64,000 bases of DNA from Triatoma infestans (GCA_011037195.1 JAAEAF010000396.1:62001-126000), one strand, 5' to 3'. Numbered from the stretch's first letter, positions 45,691 through 58,539 are shown. Made by a program: numbers and translations. Notes: a model not told the origin generated them from the sequence alone.

Positions 45691-46231
45691 GGGGAATTAC
45701 GTAAAAGGAAGAAAAAATTAAAAATTATTAAAAATAAATTCCCACTGGAAATGGTGTAAAACATTAAAAATAAATTGCTAGAAAAAAGTTATTATTTCTG
45801 ATGCAGTTGCAACTTAAATTTAAATACTTGCATACAGTGCTGCCAACAGAAGGTAGTTAATAAAAAAGTCACGGTATTATTCAAAAGTAGTTGAGCAGAT
45901 GATCCGTGAACAGAAGAGAGATAGAAGTAGAAGAGTGAGTGGGATAGAAACTGTTCCCCCACTCGAAGATTTTAAACTGCATTTATTTGTTTACAGACTG
46001 TTCGCCACTAGCCAGTCCCCACTAATAGGGTCCAAATTCTGATAAATACGTACAAAATGTACTTTCTATTTAATAAACTAGAATGATTAAATAACACACT
46101 TTTTTCTGCTGAAAAACACATTCAATCACGTGGAAACTATCAAAAAGTATGATAATAACTGATATACGATATAAACAGGTTCCGGTTACTTTGAAAATAT
46201 CTCAGATATTCAAATAGTTGGGCGCCAGGCT
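45691..46231 (-). other. Possible gypsy leader sequence downstream of a primer-binding-site-like motif
   Basis: On the minus strand TGGCGCCCAAC (46,221-46,231) matches the pattern of a tRNA-Lys-type primer binding site. It follows an LTR-like sequence, and the next about 0.5 kb is non-coding. No gag follows; LINE H sequence starts near 45,690. Confidence 0.35.
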
Positions 46232-46700
46232 TTTCAGCCAGTGATTTAAATAAAACAAAATTAAATAATAAAAATTATTACAAATCAGAAGAAATAAAAA
46301 GAGAGATAAAGAAACTACGTACCAGTAGAGACAAACTTTTCTTCTCTCAGGCAGTCTAACAGGAATGAAAACTGTGCATGCAAGTTCGATAATACATATA
46401 TTTTCCAATCCAAAAGATAATAAAAATAATAAGGAAGGTATACCTTTACAAAAGAAAATATTATATGATAAAACATACATACAGATATATACACACAAAG
46501 AGAGAAATACGAAACTCGGAAAGTTATTAAATGTCCGAAAAGACCTTATAAATAACGGAAAACGGAAAACTTTCTCACAATTTTCGCCGGCAAACGGTTT
46601 CAGAAAGCTTTTCCGATAGTTGTGGCCACTTGAGCTTATCATACTCCACTACTGGAGTGGGAGACGGTCAGACTCTCACTCGCCTTTCGCCCCACTCCTT
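46232..46700 (-). mobile_element. Putative LTR of the second gypsy element (boundaries uncertain)
   Basis: Lies just 3' of the integrase end on the minus strand, after a purine-rich stretch (AAGGAGTGGGGCGAAAGG near 46,690). It is AT-rich with a T-rich end and is followed by the primer-binding-site-like motif. No second copy exists in the window to compare with. The hydrophobic minus-strand frame at 46,202-46,642 is probably not a gene. Confidence 0.4.
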
Positions 46701-46779
46701 AATTCTCGGGCCCTGCAGCGCCTTATGCGCGTACTTGGTTACAGTCCACCCTTCCTTCGGGGCGATGGACCTCCGAGCC

Positions 46780-49700
46780 TTAGTCTTGATAGGCCTTGAG
46801 ATGGGCGACGTGGCAGCGACCAACAGGCTTGCCTTCTAGCGTCGCCAGCTCATAAACATTACTAGAAATCACCTTGTGGATGAGATAGGGCCCTTCATAT
46901 TTCGGTGCCAGCTTGGCAGAAAAGTGACGCTGCGCATCAGAGAGAGGGTGGCTGCGTTTCCAGACCTTCCCACCTACTTTGAACGAAGTTCCTCTTCTTC
47001 GCAGGTTATAGTAATGCGCCTGTTTAGTTTGGGCTCGCATCAGGTTTTCTTCGACCATCACTCTCAGCTCTTTAAGCTTCGCCAAGTGCTGTTGCCATTC
47101 TTTGGTTGTTGGTGCTCCGTCGATTCTTCAGGTAGTGCTCCTAAATTGTAATTTAAACCCGGTTGCATAAGCTCTCTCCCAAAATTTAGATAGGCGGGAG
47201 TACAACCTATTGAAGAATGCACGCTTGTATTTAGGGCAAACATAAACTCAGATAAATAAGTGTCCCATGATTTATGATTGGAACCCACATAAGCCGAAAT
47301 CGTTGACTCTTTCCACCGGGTTAGCTTGAGGCCAATAAGGTGGAGTGCGGGAATAGGTAATACCGAAAGCTGGATACATCTAACATAAGGCGATGGATGT
47401 AAGGAGTTCCATTGTCTGTGTGTAGAATCAGTGGAGTTCCCCAGCGAAAAATTACAGCTTTCTTGAAAAACTTTATAACGTAGCTGAATTAGCGGATCTT
47501 ATGGGAATCAATTCCGTCCACTTGGAGAAGGTATCTTGGAAGACAAGGATGTAGGAATTGTTTTGGCTCGAACGAGGTAGAGGCCCAATAATATCGGTGC
47601 AAACTCTTTGCCAAGGACGAGGTGGTGGTTGAAGCTTCATAATTCCCCCTGGAGTACGCTGCTCCGGTTTATGCATTTGACATATCTTGCAGGTTTTCAC
47701 ATATTCTGCCATATCTTGATATAATCGAGGCCAGAATTATACGTTCTTTATTCGGGCTACCGTTTTGTCAATACCTAAATGTGCTGACTCCGGCCTATCG
47801 TGAGAGGCAGAGATAATTTCCTGGCGTTCAGAGGGAGGAACTACTTGCTTCCAAGCGTCCACCGTATCCCCTATGGACCGTTTTATTTCATCAGGAATAT
47901 AGAAATACAGTTTTCCTTGATCAATTTTCCAGTCAGGATAGAGAGATGGACATTTCCTGACTTGATCAAATCTTATGGCATACCATATCTCCCCGGGGTC
48001 TTTACTTTCTGTTATGGAAGCACACTGAATACTAGGTATTCTAGATAAAGCATCAGGGACATGATGATATGCTCCCTTACGATACACAACTTCAAAATTA
48101 TATCCTTGAAGTTCTAACGCCCATCTGGCTAATCGACCGGTTGGGTCTGACTTCTACTGGCGTAAGCAATCACAAGCTCTTGTCCAGATTGCACCTGACT
48201 CAACACTGCGCCACGCCTACTTGGCTGGCATCTGTTTGTAGTGTAAAAAGTAAGTCAAAATCTGGTCTGGCCCAGATGGGAGCATGAGTGAGAATTTCCT
48301 TCAGACGGTTAAATGCTTTCTCTTGGTCCGAATTCCAAACCCACTTCTGATCTTTCCGAAGCAGTTTGGTAAGAGGGTTGATTTTATCAGAGAAATTAGA
48401 AATGAATCGTCTGTACCACGACACCATTCCAATGACTCGACTCAGCTCAGACAAGTTTTTGGGTGAAGGATACTTCTTTATGGGTTCTACTTTGACCGAA
48501 TTGACTTGTAACCCTTTGTCATTTAAAAGGAAACCTAAAAATTCCATTTCATAGCACCCAAATTCGCACTTTTCAAGATTCAATTGTAGACCAGCATCCA
48601 GAAGTCATCTAATGACCTCTCGAAGGTATCGTAGATGAGTCGGGAAATCCTTAGTGGCGATGATAATGTCATCTAGGTAGGCAAATGCATAGGGGGAAAG
48701 GTCGGGACCAATAAGGGAGTCTAACAACCTTTGAAATGTTGCTGAAGCTTCGCAGAGACCGTATGGCATCTTCTTAAATTGGTATAAACCCTTGCCTAAG
48801 GCAATAAAGGCAGTTATTTCCCGGCTAGGTACAGAGAGAGGTATTTGGTGGTAGGCATGTGCCAGATCTAACTTGCTTAGATATTGGCAGGATTTAAGTT
48901 GATCAAGGATTGAATTCATCAGGGGGGAAGGGGGTAGTTATCTTTTTTTGTTATTTTGTTCACACGGCGGTAGTCTACACAAAATCGGTAGTTCCCATTG
49001 GGATTCTTTACCATTACGATCGGACTAGACCATGGACTATTTGAAGGTTCTATGATATCATTTTCGAGCATGCGATCTATTTCTGAGTTGATAATTTCTT
49101 GAATTTTTGGTGAGACCTGATACGCTCTTTGCTTTATTGGAGGATGGTCGGCGACATTTATGACGTGTTCTGTTAACGTAGTCATTCCTGTCGATTTATT
49201 TTGTTTTACTTTTAATTCCGTTTCTAACAGATGATTGAGGTGAGCTTCCTCTTTAGTGGTAAGCCGGCAGAGTCCCGCTAGACCATTCTCGATCATGTCA
49301 AACGTTGCTGCTTGGAAGGCATGGGTAATGTTAGGCATATCTTTGAAATACCACTGCAGGCCAGCCACATCAAGTACTATGTCTACGGCTGCCAGTGAAT
49401 CGAGACCCAAGATACAAAGTATTGGAAGTGCAGGTAATATTCCAAAGCGCAAATTAACAATTCTTCCCTTAAGGGTTACCGATAAGGTAGTGGTAGAGGT
49501 AACAGTTTCCCTAATCCCATTTGCCATACTAACTGGGTAAGGCCGCACTGCTGAGATAAGTGCATCTAATTGTTCAAGACGATACGCAGTAGCCGCGTTG
49601 AGATACGATTGGGCTGCTCCCGTATCCACTAAAGCCAGAAAAGTTAAGTTTAATGAGTTACATTCTAAGAAAAATCGAGAATCAGAATGGGCATGTCCAG

Positions 49701-50890
49701 TAGCATGAACAGATACTATTTTAGTTGGGGAATCGAAAGAAGAACCAGCTCCACAATTCTTAGTAAAACCGGTTGAGGTTATGGAAGAGGTGGTAGAGTC
49801 TGCATTTCGCGAGCCATGGTCGACTCTAGAGCCTTGACTCACGATCCGTTTCCCGGATGTGAACAGTTCGGGCAAGTTTTAAAAGTAACCTTTTGTTTCC
49901 CACAATGATAACAAAATAAAGTTTTTCTTGGCTTCTTGCAATTGGGGTATTTATGTCCTAGATCATGACACTTCCAACAACGGTTAGATGGCGGTAATGA
50001 ATCTTTAGAAAGATCCTTCTTTTCTGTCCTAGGCGACGAATTATTTCTAGGGGACACCAATTTGCTGGATGGTTTGGCTTCTACAGAAAATACGGAGGAG
50101 GAGTGTTTTTCTATTTTGGTTTTATTTAAAGACTTCTTGGGTGACCCCAATCCTTTGTAAGCGGCATCGGGGCAAAGGGACTTTTTTTAGGAGGTGGAGG
50201 GCGAAAGGTTTTAGACCTTTCCTCAAGTTGTTCGAACTCCTGCTCTTTGTGAAGGAGATCGGCACTGGAAGTGACTTCTGCAAACCGAATGTGAAACTGA
50301 TATTTAGGCAATAGATTTTTATAAATTTTTTCTAATTGTTCTGCTAAAGAAAGTGGTTTTGTCAAACGATTCATTAGTGAACGAAGATTTATGACAAATG
50401 TAGAAATATCTCTCTTCTTGATACTCTGGGTTCGACGATCTATTTCCCTTTTCAGTCAATCTTGGTAATCGAAAGGGAAAAATGTATTGCGGAAATTTCG
50501 TTGAAATTCTTCCCAATTTGTCCACTCAGATTTTTTCAGGCGGTACCATAATAAAGGTGTACCAGTGAACATTAGAGGAAGCCATGACATGACAGTAGCA
50601 TCCGGGCTGTAAAATATTGTATGACGTTCCTCAAGGGTTATTAGAAAATCTTCCGCACTGCATGTCGACGATCCGTCAAATTTAAGATCGGCAAATGGCA
50701 TTTGGTAAGGGAAAGGAGATATAAAGTTAGGACCTAACATAGTAGGGTGACTTAGGACAGATGGAGAGGTACTGTAAGTTAATGGAACTGCCCACGGTAA
50801 GGTGGAAGGGACCCCGGAGATTTGAGGGTCGGATATTATCCCCTTGTCTCCTTTTGACATGTCTAAGTCTGAAGAGACCGTCCACAACAC
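46780..50890 (-). pseudogene. Gypsy gag-pol, all domains recognisable, many breaks
   Basis: Minus strand in order: gag (LKFDGSSTCSAEDFLITLEE, near 50,680), zinc knuckles CWKCHDLGHKYPNC and CYHCGKQKVTFKTC (49,900-49,980), protease FLALVDTGAAQSYLN (49,630). RT: WSSPIVMVKNPNGNYRFCVD, LSKLDLAHAYHQIPL, GLCEASATFQRLLD, FAYLDDIIIA (catalytic). RNase H is reduced (FTLQTDASQVG, then broken). Integrase: CKICQMHKPEQR, VCTDIIGPLP, GCTPAYLNFGREL. The C-terminal GPY/F-type module is KYEGPYLIHKVISS. Frameshifts or stops occur near 50,450, 50,330, 50,140, 48,919, 48,600, 48,190, 47,730, 47,470 and 47,290. The 5' end meets the polB element at 50,919. Confidence 0.9.
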
Positions 50891-50918
50891 TGGACTATTT
50901 AAAAAGAAATTGCTCAGA

Positions 50919-51115
50919 CCAGTGGCGGCTACTGGTATTCGCGATTGCGCGACTGAACCCCCAACTATTTGAAGAAAAAAGTAAAAAATTAAATAAAATG
51001 TAGCAAAATTTTCTTACTTGATTTTATTTTCTTTCATATTTGAATTTCAAAAAAATATTTTCATTTTTATATTAGTTAGAGTAGGGTAAAAAGACCGGTT
51101 CTGGCGCAAGGGCTA
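50919..51115 (+). repeat. Left terminal inverted repeat of the polB element
   Basis: Shares the outer about 50 bp almost exactly with the right end (GGTATTCGCGATTGCGCGAC), and further blocks GGGTAAAAAGAC and GTTCTGGCGCAAGGGCTA near 51,090-51,115. Confidence 0.85.
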
Positions 51116-51372
51116 CGGAGCCAAGTCTTTTTTGGGGGTTGCAAGAACGCCGCTGCCATCATCCAAATCGATGAGCAGCAATTCAAAGATGACGTCATCA
51201 GATTAAATATCATCCAAATCGATGCCCCCCTCCCACAGGCCAGCCCTAAATTCAAGAGAAAAAAAAAATTCTACTGACCTTGAATCGAACCAGCAAACCC
51301 AACACTCACAGCCGGTTATCTAAACCAGTAGACCACCGCTGCTACTTGTTCTTATGTAGAAAAAGATCTCGC
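51116..51372 (-). other. Left subterminal region with a tRNA-like sequence
   Basis: On the minus strand 51,350-51,280 reads GCGGTGGTCTACTGGTTTAG (box A-like) and, about 35 bp later, CTGGTTCGATTC (box B-like), next to an A-rich run. The acceptor and T stems do not pair well, so it is not a functional tRNA gene. Direct repeats ATCATCCAAATCGATG occur near 51,160 and 51,210. Confidence 0.5.
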
Positions 51373-53502
51373 CTATAAATTTATCGTAAAGTGTCCCCGT
51401 GGGTGTGTGCGTTGTGCGAGCGCGTTCCAAGTTAGTTGTTTAGTTGTAGTAGTTTGTTTAAAATTTTCAGGAGGCACCATTGTTTCTGCAAGGAACGGGA
51501 GGTCGTTGTGAAGCGGATGAAGATGTTCCGGATATTCCAGATCCACTTCTAATATGTATCCAAAGTCGGAATCGTCAGGGATGTCTTGAACTTGAATCTT
51601 TTCCGGCTGTTCCACCCATTCAAAGCCTCCATAAGGCAAAAACCTACTCTGTGCATCACCATATAAATTGTTTGCATCGTAATACATAATGAATACTGAC
51701 TCCTGCGTTGAATCATAGGTTTGCATGTATTTATTATTAGCCTTGCAATACCATTAGAATCATATCATAATCAAGCAGAAGTTCTAATTTAACGCCTGTT
51801 AACCTCAACATAGCATCCCACGCCATACCAGGAGCAGTGAAATAATGCGCAGGATCGATTTTATGAGTACTCTTTGTCACACGTCTAAAGTCTTCAAAGA
51901 CATCAGCCAGCAATAAAACATCAGTCTTTAAATAGATATCGCTATATTCCCCCAACGTTGTACATTGAACCTCATTCCACACCTTACTGCATGGTTATAA
52001 TCCTCTTCGCCAATATGGCTGTCCGTCAAGGCGTTGTAGAATGCATCCATAGGTGGTAAATTTTCTTCATCCAATTTCTCCCAGGAACTCACATAGTCGT
52101 ACGGGAAAACGCCTTTTCTTAATACAAGGGGCAGCTGCGTTTCAGTGAAATATTTTGCAGTTTCCATAAAAGAAGATTTTGGCAGGTAATTAACTAATTG
52201 GGTCAGACTCTCTGCCATGAATCTGAATGAATCCAAGAAGCGAAATTGAATACCATTAATGTACTTTGCAAATGAAATAAACTTCTCTTCAGTATGAGGT
52301 ATTACATTAACTCTGTCTGGAAGTTTCCCCAATTCTTTAATAATAAAATGCGAATCGTACCCGCTGAGATTGTGAATGAATACTGGAACATAAATTGGTT
52401 GCCGGCATCGCAAATTACAATTATTACATGCAGCGCCCCTATATTTGCCTGAAATATGACAATGATCCCGCACCTTATGGTTGGCTTCGCTGAATGTATG
52501 ATTGCAGAGATAACAGGTATCAGCTGCCTTCCATTCTCTTTCTTCTAACTCACTAATCACTATGTCCACATTTTTGTTTAACATCTTGCCAATGACTGTT
52601 GATAGATCGCTTGGATGACGTAAGAATTTTTCGGCGGCATTCTCTCCCCTATATAAAAATGGTTCTTTAAGCGCCCAAAGATGTTCTATTTCATCGGCAG
52701 GTTTTACATAGACGCAGAAAGAAAACGGCTCATGTTCCTGATAGTTCGTTGTAGATGATCAGGCGGGGGAAGGTGCACATGAATGTATATGTTTAAAAAT
52801 GCACTCAAAATCGGCATAAATCACAAAATTTGCTTTTAGCTGGCGTTCAACGTTGTTGAATTTAATAAAAGGTTCTTCAGTTGGGAGTTTAACAGCCGCC
52901 GGATTGTTATTGCCACAATATATCTTGTTTTCTTGCAGTTTATCCTCTGCTGATTTTCCATACCCATCAAAGTGTTTAAAACAGCGTTTACACAACTGTA
53001 TTGCACTCGTATGTTTTGTTATTTGCCTGGAAACCAACCTATTTAAATGTTTAATAAAAATATAATATTGTTTTTCTCCATCTTGCATGAGTAAAAGGTC
53101 ACGATGGTCTTGTTTTTCCTCATCAACCACCTTCAGCGGGTAAACACTATTATCACCATCCAACCCGAATACATTTATTAATATATTGTTTTCTTTTTCG
53201 AACTTTTTGATCTGGTGAAGAGGCGTGGGGAATGAAACGCACTCAAAATTATAAGGATGAACCAGCGTTTTATATTTACTAACACGTTGAGGGTCTTTAT
53301 CCACAAATTTTGCTAATGCAGCATATTTAAAACACTCCTCGTCGTAATTCTCTGGATTTATACAAGCCTTCTTAGCAGCGATAGATTTAGGAAGTTTGAT
53401 ATATGTCGACCCTCCTAGCGGCTTGTACATATTTATTCGCAACCTTGCTCCATCTATTCCAACCAGCTTCCATCCACTCTTCTCTAACTGTGCCTCTTCC
53501 AT
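51373..53502 (-). pseudogene. Family B DNA polymerase (protein-primed type), left inverted copy, C-terminally truncated
   Basis: Start MEEAQLEKSGWKL at 53,502. Motifs in order: VIYADFECI (exonuclease I, about 52,800), a treble-clef-like Cys/His cluster CYLC...RDHCHISGKYRGAAC (52,470-52,520), FIHNLSGYDSHFI (exonuclease II), YSDIYLKTDVLLLADVFE (exonuclease III, 51,920), FIMYYDANNLYG (polymerase motif A, 51,690), YILEVDLEYPEHLH. It ends at 51,373 before motifs B and C. Breaks: TGA at 52,759 after SCAPSPA, a shift near 51,960, and a small deletion near 51,735. Known: such polymerases replicate Polintons, adintoviruses and related elements. It cannot be functional as it stands. Confidence 0.85.
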
Positions 53503-54834
53503 TTCGTTTACTAATTTCTTGAATACATGTTTTCATAAATCACAAAATTTGCTTTTAGCTGGCGTGTGGAAGTGTTTTCTACTTCAAATACGCATGACCA
53601 ACTGCATGCCGGCCTGGTCATACTCTGAATATACTCTCGCAGAAGGTTGGAGGGGTGAGGGCAAATGAGGCAATCCCCACTTTATATCATTAATATCCCC
53701 CCTACTGCCAATAGAAAGAACGCAGCGAATTTTAGGCGCACAATAGGGCATATATGTAAGTAGTTTTTCTCTTCCAAAAATATTTTTTGAGAAAATGCAC
53801 TTAGTATTCCAAATTAATGAAATTCATCGGTGTTTTTATGGAAAAATCATAAAAACTAAAAACTGTTCAGTAAAAAACACAGTTCCGGCTTACTAATTTT
53901 TCTTGAAACTCGGAATTTTGGCAATCCATTAATCTAGGCAATTAATTTTTGTCTAGATGGTAGAATTGTATAATTACATATGGTAGCATTTTAGAGGTAA
54001 ATAAAACCCTACCCCATACCTCAAGGCCCGCTTAAAATGAGGTTATCTGGAGAAATGTAGGGCAATCCTCGGAAACCCTACCCCATACCTCTATGCATAG
54101 ACTTGCTATCTATGCTGTTGAAATTCTGAGTTTGAAGAAAATCAAATGACCGGAAGTGTTTTTTTTTTTTTTTCAATGTTCTACTATTTTTCTAAAAACG
54201 GCTCCAACGATTTTCTTTATACTAAGTATGTGAACTATGCGTATAAGTAGCTACAACTTTTACTTGAAACATTTCTCCAGATAACCTCATTTTAAGCGGG
54301 CCTTGAGGTATGGGGTAGGGTTTTATTTACCTCTAAAATGCTACCATATGTAATTATACAATTCTACCATCTAGACAAAAATTAATTGCCTAGATTAATG
54401 GATTGCCAAAATTCCGAGTTTCAAGAAAAATTAGTAAGCCGGAACTGTGTTTTACTGAACAGTTTTTAGTTTTTATGATTTTTCCATAAAAAACCCCGAT
54501 GAATTTCATAATTTGGGAATACTAAGTGCATTTTTCTCAAAACAATATTTTTGTGAAGAGCAAAAAACACTTACATTATGCCCTATTGGGCGCCCTAAAA
54601 TTCTGATGCGTTCTTTCTAATTGGCAGTGAGTGGGGGATATTAATGAATAAAGTGGGATTGCCCTCATTTGCCCTAACCCCTCAACTTCTGCGAGGAGTA
54701 TAATCAGAAGTATGACAAGGGACGGCATGCAGTCTGGTCATGCGTATTTGAAGTAGAAAAACACTTCCACCACGCCAGCTAACAAGCAAATTTTGTGATT
54801 ATGAAAACATGTATTCAAGAAATTAGTAAACGAA
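53503..54834. repeat. Centre of the polB palindrome, with R-A sequence
   Basis: Mirror-image flanks of the two polB starts (e.g. ACTACTTCAAATACGCATGA-type sequence near 53,580 and its reverse near 54,750). These are followed inward by minus-oriented R-A (to 54,060) and plus-oriented R-A (from 54,280). The unpaired middle, about 54,061-54,280, is plus-strand R-A sequence (GGCTCCAACGATTTTCTTTA near 54,198). Confidence 0.75.
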
Positions 54835-57501
54835 ATGGAAGAGGCACAGTTAGAGAAGAGTGGATGGAAGCTGGTTGGAATAGATGGAGCAAGGTTGCGA
54901 ATAAATATGTACAAGCCGCTAGGAGGGTCGACATATATCAAACTTCCTAAATCTATCGCTGCTAAGAAGGCTTGTATAAATCCAGAGAATTACGACGAGG
55001 AGTGTTTTAAATATGCTGTATTAGCAAAATTTGTGGATAAAAACCCTCAACGTGTTAGTAAATATAAAACGCTGGTTCATCCTTATAATTTTGAGTGCGT
55101 TTCATTCCCCACGCCTCTTCACCAGATCAAAAAGTTCGAAAAAGTAAACAATATATCAATAAATGTATTCGGGTTGGATGGTGATAATAGTGTTTACCCG
55201 CTGAAGGTGGTTGATGAGGAAAACAAGACCATCGTGACCTTTTACTCATGCAAGATGGAGAAAAACAACATTATATTTTTATTAAACATTTAAATAGGTT
55301 GGTTTCCAGGCAAATAACAAAACATACGAGTGCAATACAGTTGTGTAAACGCTGTTTTACACACTTTGATGGGTATGGAAAATCAGCAGAGGATAAACTG
55401 CAAGAACACAAGATATATTGTGGCAATAACAATCCGGCGGCTGTTAAACTCCCAACTGAAGAACCTTTTATTGAATTCAAAAACGTTGAACGCCAGCTAA
55501 AAGCAAATTTTGTGATTTATGCCGATTTTGAGTGCATTTTAAAACCTATACATTCATGTGCGCCTTCCCCCGCCTGATCATCTACAACGAACTATCAGGA
55601 ACATGAGCCGTTTTCTTTCTGCGCCTATGTAAAACCTGCCGATGAAATAGAACATCTTTGGACGCTTAAAGAACCATTTTTATATAGGGGAGAGAATGCC
55701 GCCGAAAAATTCTTACGTCATCTAAGCGATCTATCAACAGTCATTGGCAAGATGTTAAACAAAAATGTGGACATAGTGATTAGTGAGCTAGAAGAAAGAG
55801 AATGGAAGGCGGCTGAGACCTGTTATCTCTGCAATCATACATTCAGCGAAGCCAACCATAAGGTGCGGGATCATTGTCATATTTCAGGCAAATATAGGGG
55901 CGCTGCATGTAATAAGTGTAATTTGCGATGCCGGCAACCAACTTATGTTCCAGTATTCATTCACAATCTCAGCGGGTACGATTCGCATTTTATTATTAAA
56001 GAATTGGGGAAACTTCCAGGCAGAGTTAATGTAATACCTCATACTGAAGAGAAGTTTATTTCATTTGCAAAGTACATTAATGGTATTCAATTTCGCTTCT
56101 TGGATTCATTCAGATTCATGGCAGAGAGTCTGGCTCAACTAGTTAATTACTTACCAAAATCTTCTTTCATGGAAACTGCGAAATATTTCACTGAAACGCA
56201 GCTGCCCCTTGTATTAAGAAAAGGCGTTTTCCCGTACGACTATGTGAGTTCCTGGCAGAAATTGGATGAAGAAAATTTACCACCTAAGGTTGCATTCTAC
56301 AACGCCTTGACGGACAGCCATATTGGCGAAGAGGATTATAACCATGCAGTGAAGGTGTGGAACGAGTTTCATTGTACAACGTTGGGAGAATATAGTGATA
56401 TCTATTTAAAGACTGATGTTTTGTTGCTGGCTGATGTCTTTGAAAACTTTAGACGTGTGACAATGAGTACTCATAAAATCGATCCTGCGCATTATTTCAC
56501 AATATTAAAAAATTGATTCCTCATCTTGGCAGGCGGGAGAGATACGTGGTTCATTATATTGCTCTTAAACGGCCCTCGATTATGGGCTGCAGCTGGTGCG
56601 GGTTCGTAGAGCCCTTCGATTTAAGCAATCGCCATGGCTTCTTCCTTACATCAAATTAAACACGGATATGAGGACTCGTGCAACCAATGATTTTGAGAAG
56701 AATCAGTACAAATTATATAATAATGCAAACTTTGGGAAGACTATGGGGAATGTACGTAAAAGGATGAACTTTGAGCTTGTCACTAATGATAGCAGATTAA
56801 TGAAATTAATTGCAAAGCCAACATTCCTCGATGCTAAAATATATGATGAGAATTTGGTTGGTGTTAGGATGGCCAAAACGAGGATGTGCTTTAACAAAGT
56901 TCTGTACGTCGGGTTTTCTATTTTGGAGATCGCGAAGGATATAATTTGCAAATTTCATTACTCCATTATGCTGCAAAAATATGGACCAGAACGGCTTCGT
57001 TTAATATATACGGATATGGACTCCCTATTGTACCGTATCAGCACAGACGACATTTTTAAGGATATGCTGGAAATGGAAGATCATTTTGACACGTCGGGAT
57101 ATCATCCAAGCCATCCGAATTTCTCTATTAAAAATAAAAAGGTATTGGGGAAATTTAAGGATGAGGTGGATGGGCGCATAATTACCGAAGTTGTTGCATT
57201 GCGTCTGAAGATGTATGCTATTGATGTGGATGGGGATATAAAGAAGCGTGCAAAAGGCGTGCAAAGATCTACGCTTAAGAAAATTGGATTTGCTGATTAT
57301 AAATCTGTCCTATCTAACGATGTCTCGATGTTAAGCATAATGAAATCGATTCGGTCGGCAGGGCATAAAGTCTACTCCACCTTAATGAACAGACGAAGCC
57401 TTTCGGCCTCCGACAATAAAAGGTTCATCCTGCCTGATGCGATAAAAACGTTGGCCTATGGACATCGGGACATTTTGGTGCAGGATATTGATGTGGATTA
57501 A
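54835..57501 (+). pseudogene. Family B DNA polymerase, right inverted copy, internal deletion
   Basis: Start MEEAQLEKSGWKL at 54,835; about 96% identical in protein to the left copy where both exist. It has exonuclease I (VIYADFECI), the Cys/His cluster, exonuclease II and III. At about 56,500 the frame collapses (AHYFT then stop), and the segment holding polymerase motif A is missing. It resumes with LLPYIKLNTDMRTRATNDFE, motif B-like KLYNNANFGKTMGN (56,720), motif C LIYTDMDSLLYRI (57,003) and KKRAKGVQRS, ending at a TAA at 57,501. Breaks: a frameshift near 55,230, TGA at 55,575 (same place as in the left copy), the deletion at 56,500. It keeps the C-terminal half that the left copy lacks. 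Confidence 0.85.
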
Positions 57502-57950
57502 CGTTTGCATATACATATTAGACCAAAAATAATTTTATGTTTTTTATGATACATTATAAATATTTTTGTATTAATTAATCAAACAATGTATTATACCATA
57601 AAAAATGTCAATGTAACAAATTGATAATAAAAAATTTTAAAAAATATAAATGAGTTTTTATTCTAACTCCTAAAAAATATAATAAGCTAGTATGCATTTT
57701 AATAAGCATAATGTTAACACCCAGTATCACAATGGTTTGGTGTGACTCACATATTTTTTTTTGCTGATAACACCGAGGACACACATAATACAACAGCAGT
57801 TGCGCAATATCCCGTCTTCTGACCGACTGTTCTTATCTATAGGTCTGCCATGAGTGCAAATCTTGTAGGAAGTTCAAGGTTATGGTGGGGGTTAACACAC
57901 AAAATAATCACTTCCTCCGCACGTTTCCCGCTAGAGTGAGTCATACATCG
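57502..57950 (+). other. 3' flank of the right polB copy
   Basis: AT-rich, with AATAAA-like strings near 57,625. No further gene seen. Confidence 0.5.
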
Positions 57951-58215
57951 TCATTGATTGACCGCTAACATAGATCTCCTTAATAGATCCACCTGATGGT
58001 CTAGTGGTTAGCATTGCATGCTAACAACACCATGGTCGTTGGTTCAACATTTGGATTATGCAAGTTTTTTTTATTATTCTTCATTCGAGATTGATTGACC
58101 ACTAACATAGATCTTCTTAATAGATCTACCCTATGGTCTAATGGTTAACACTGTATGCTAATAACACCAGGTTCGTGGGTTCAAATTTTGGATTATGCAA
58201 GTTTTTTATTATTCA
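57951..58215 (+). repeat. Two tandem copies of a unit with tRNA-like sequence
   Basis: ATTGATTGACCGCTAACATA at 57,952 recurs with one change at 58,091, a period of about 139 bp. Each unit contains a box A-like GGTCTAGTGGTTAGCATTGC (58,010) or GGTCTAATGGTTAACACTG (58,134). Each also has a box B-like GTTGGTTCAAC or GTGGGTTCAAA about 35 bp later. They look like decayed tRNA-derived (Asp/Ser-like) sequences, not working tRNA genes. Confidence 0.6.
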
Positions 58216-58539
58216 AGGTCATCGGCCGCGCTCTGATGCTGCTCATTTTGTGCATTAGGATTGCGTGGCGCTCATTTTTTGTGCAATTGCTCATGAGGTC
58301 ATCGTATTGGATGTTGTGCGCTCTTGACAGGAAACCTAGTACCACTAGCCCTTGCGCCAGAACATAGTTCATTGCAATTATGGGGTCATCGTATTTGGAT
58401 GTAGTACGCTCTGTCATGAAACCTAGTATCCCTAGCCCCGGGCCCAGAACATAGCTCATTGCTATGTCATCGTATTGGATGTAGTGCGCTCTGTCATGAC
58501 AGGAAACCTAGTATCCCTAGCCCCTGTGCCAGAACTGTC
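58216..58539 (+). repeat. Subterminal repeats, about 100-bp unit, about three copies
   Basis: GGTCATCGTATTGGATGT, CGCTCTGTCATGA, AAACCTAGTATCCCTAGCCC and CCAGAACATAG recur in order at about 58,297, 58,382 and 58,464. The last copy leads into the right TIR, and part of it (GCCAGAAC) is shared with the left end. Confidence 0.75.

Noticed and set aside
46202..46642. Hydrophobic 146-codon minus-strand frame (membrane protein?)
   Set aside because: AT-rich sequence in the presumed LTR and leader region; the hydrophobicity follows from T-rich codons.
51280..51350. tRNA gene on the minus strand
   Set aside because: Box A/B-like segments are present but acceptor and T stems do not pair; a decayed tRNA-derived repeat is more likely. 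The same applies to 58,000-58,195.
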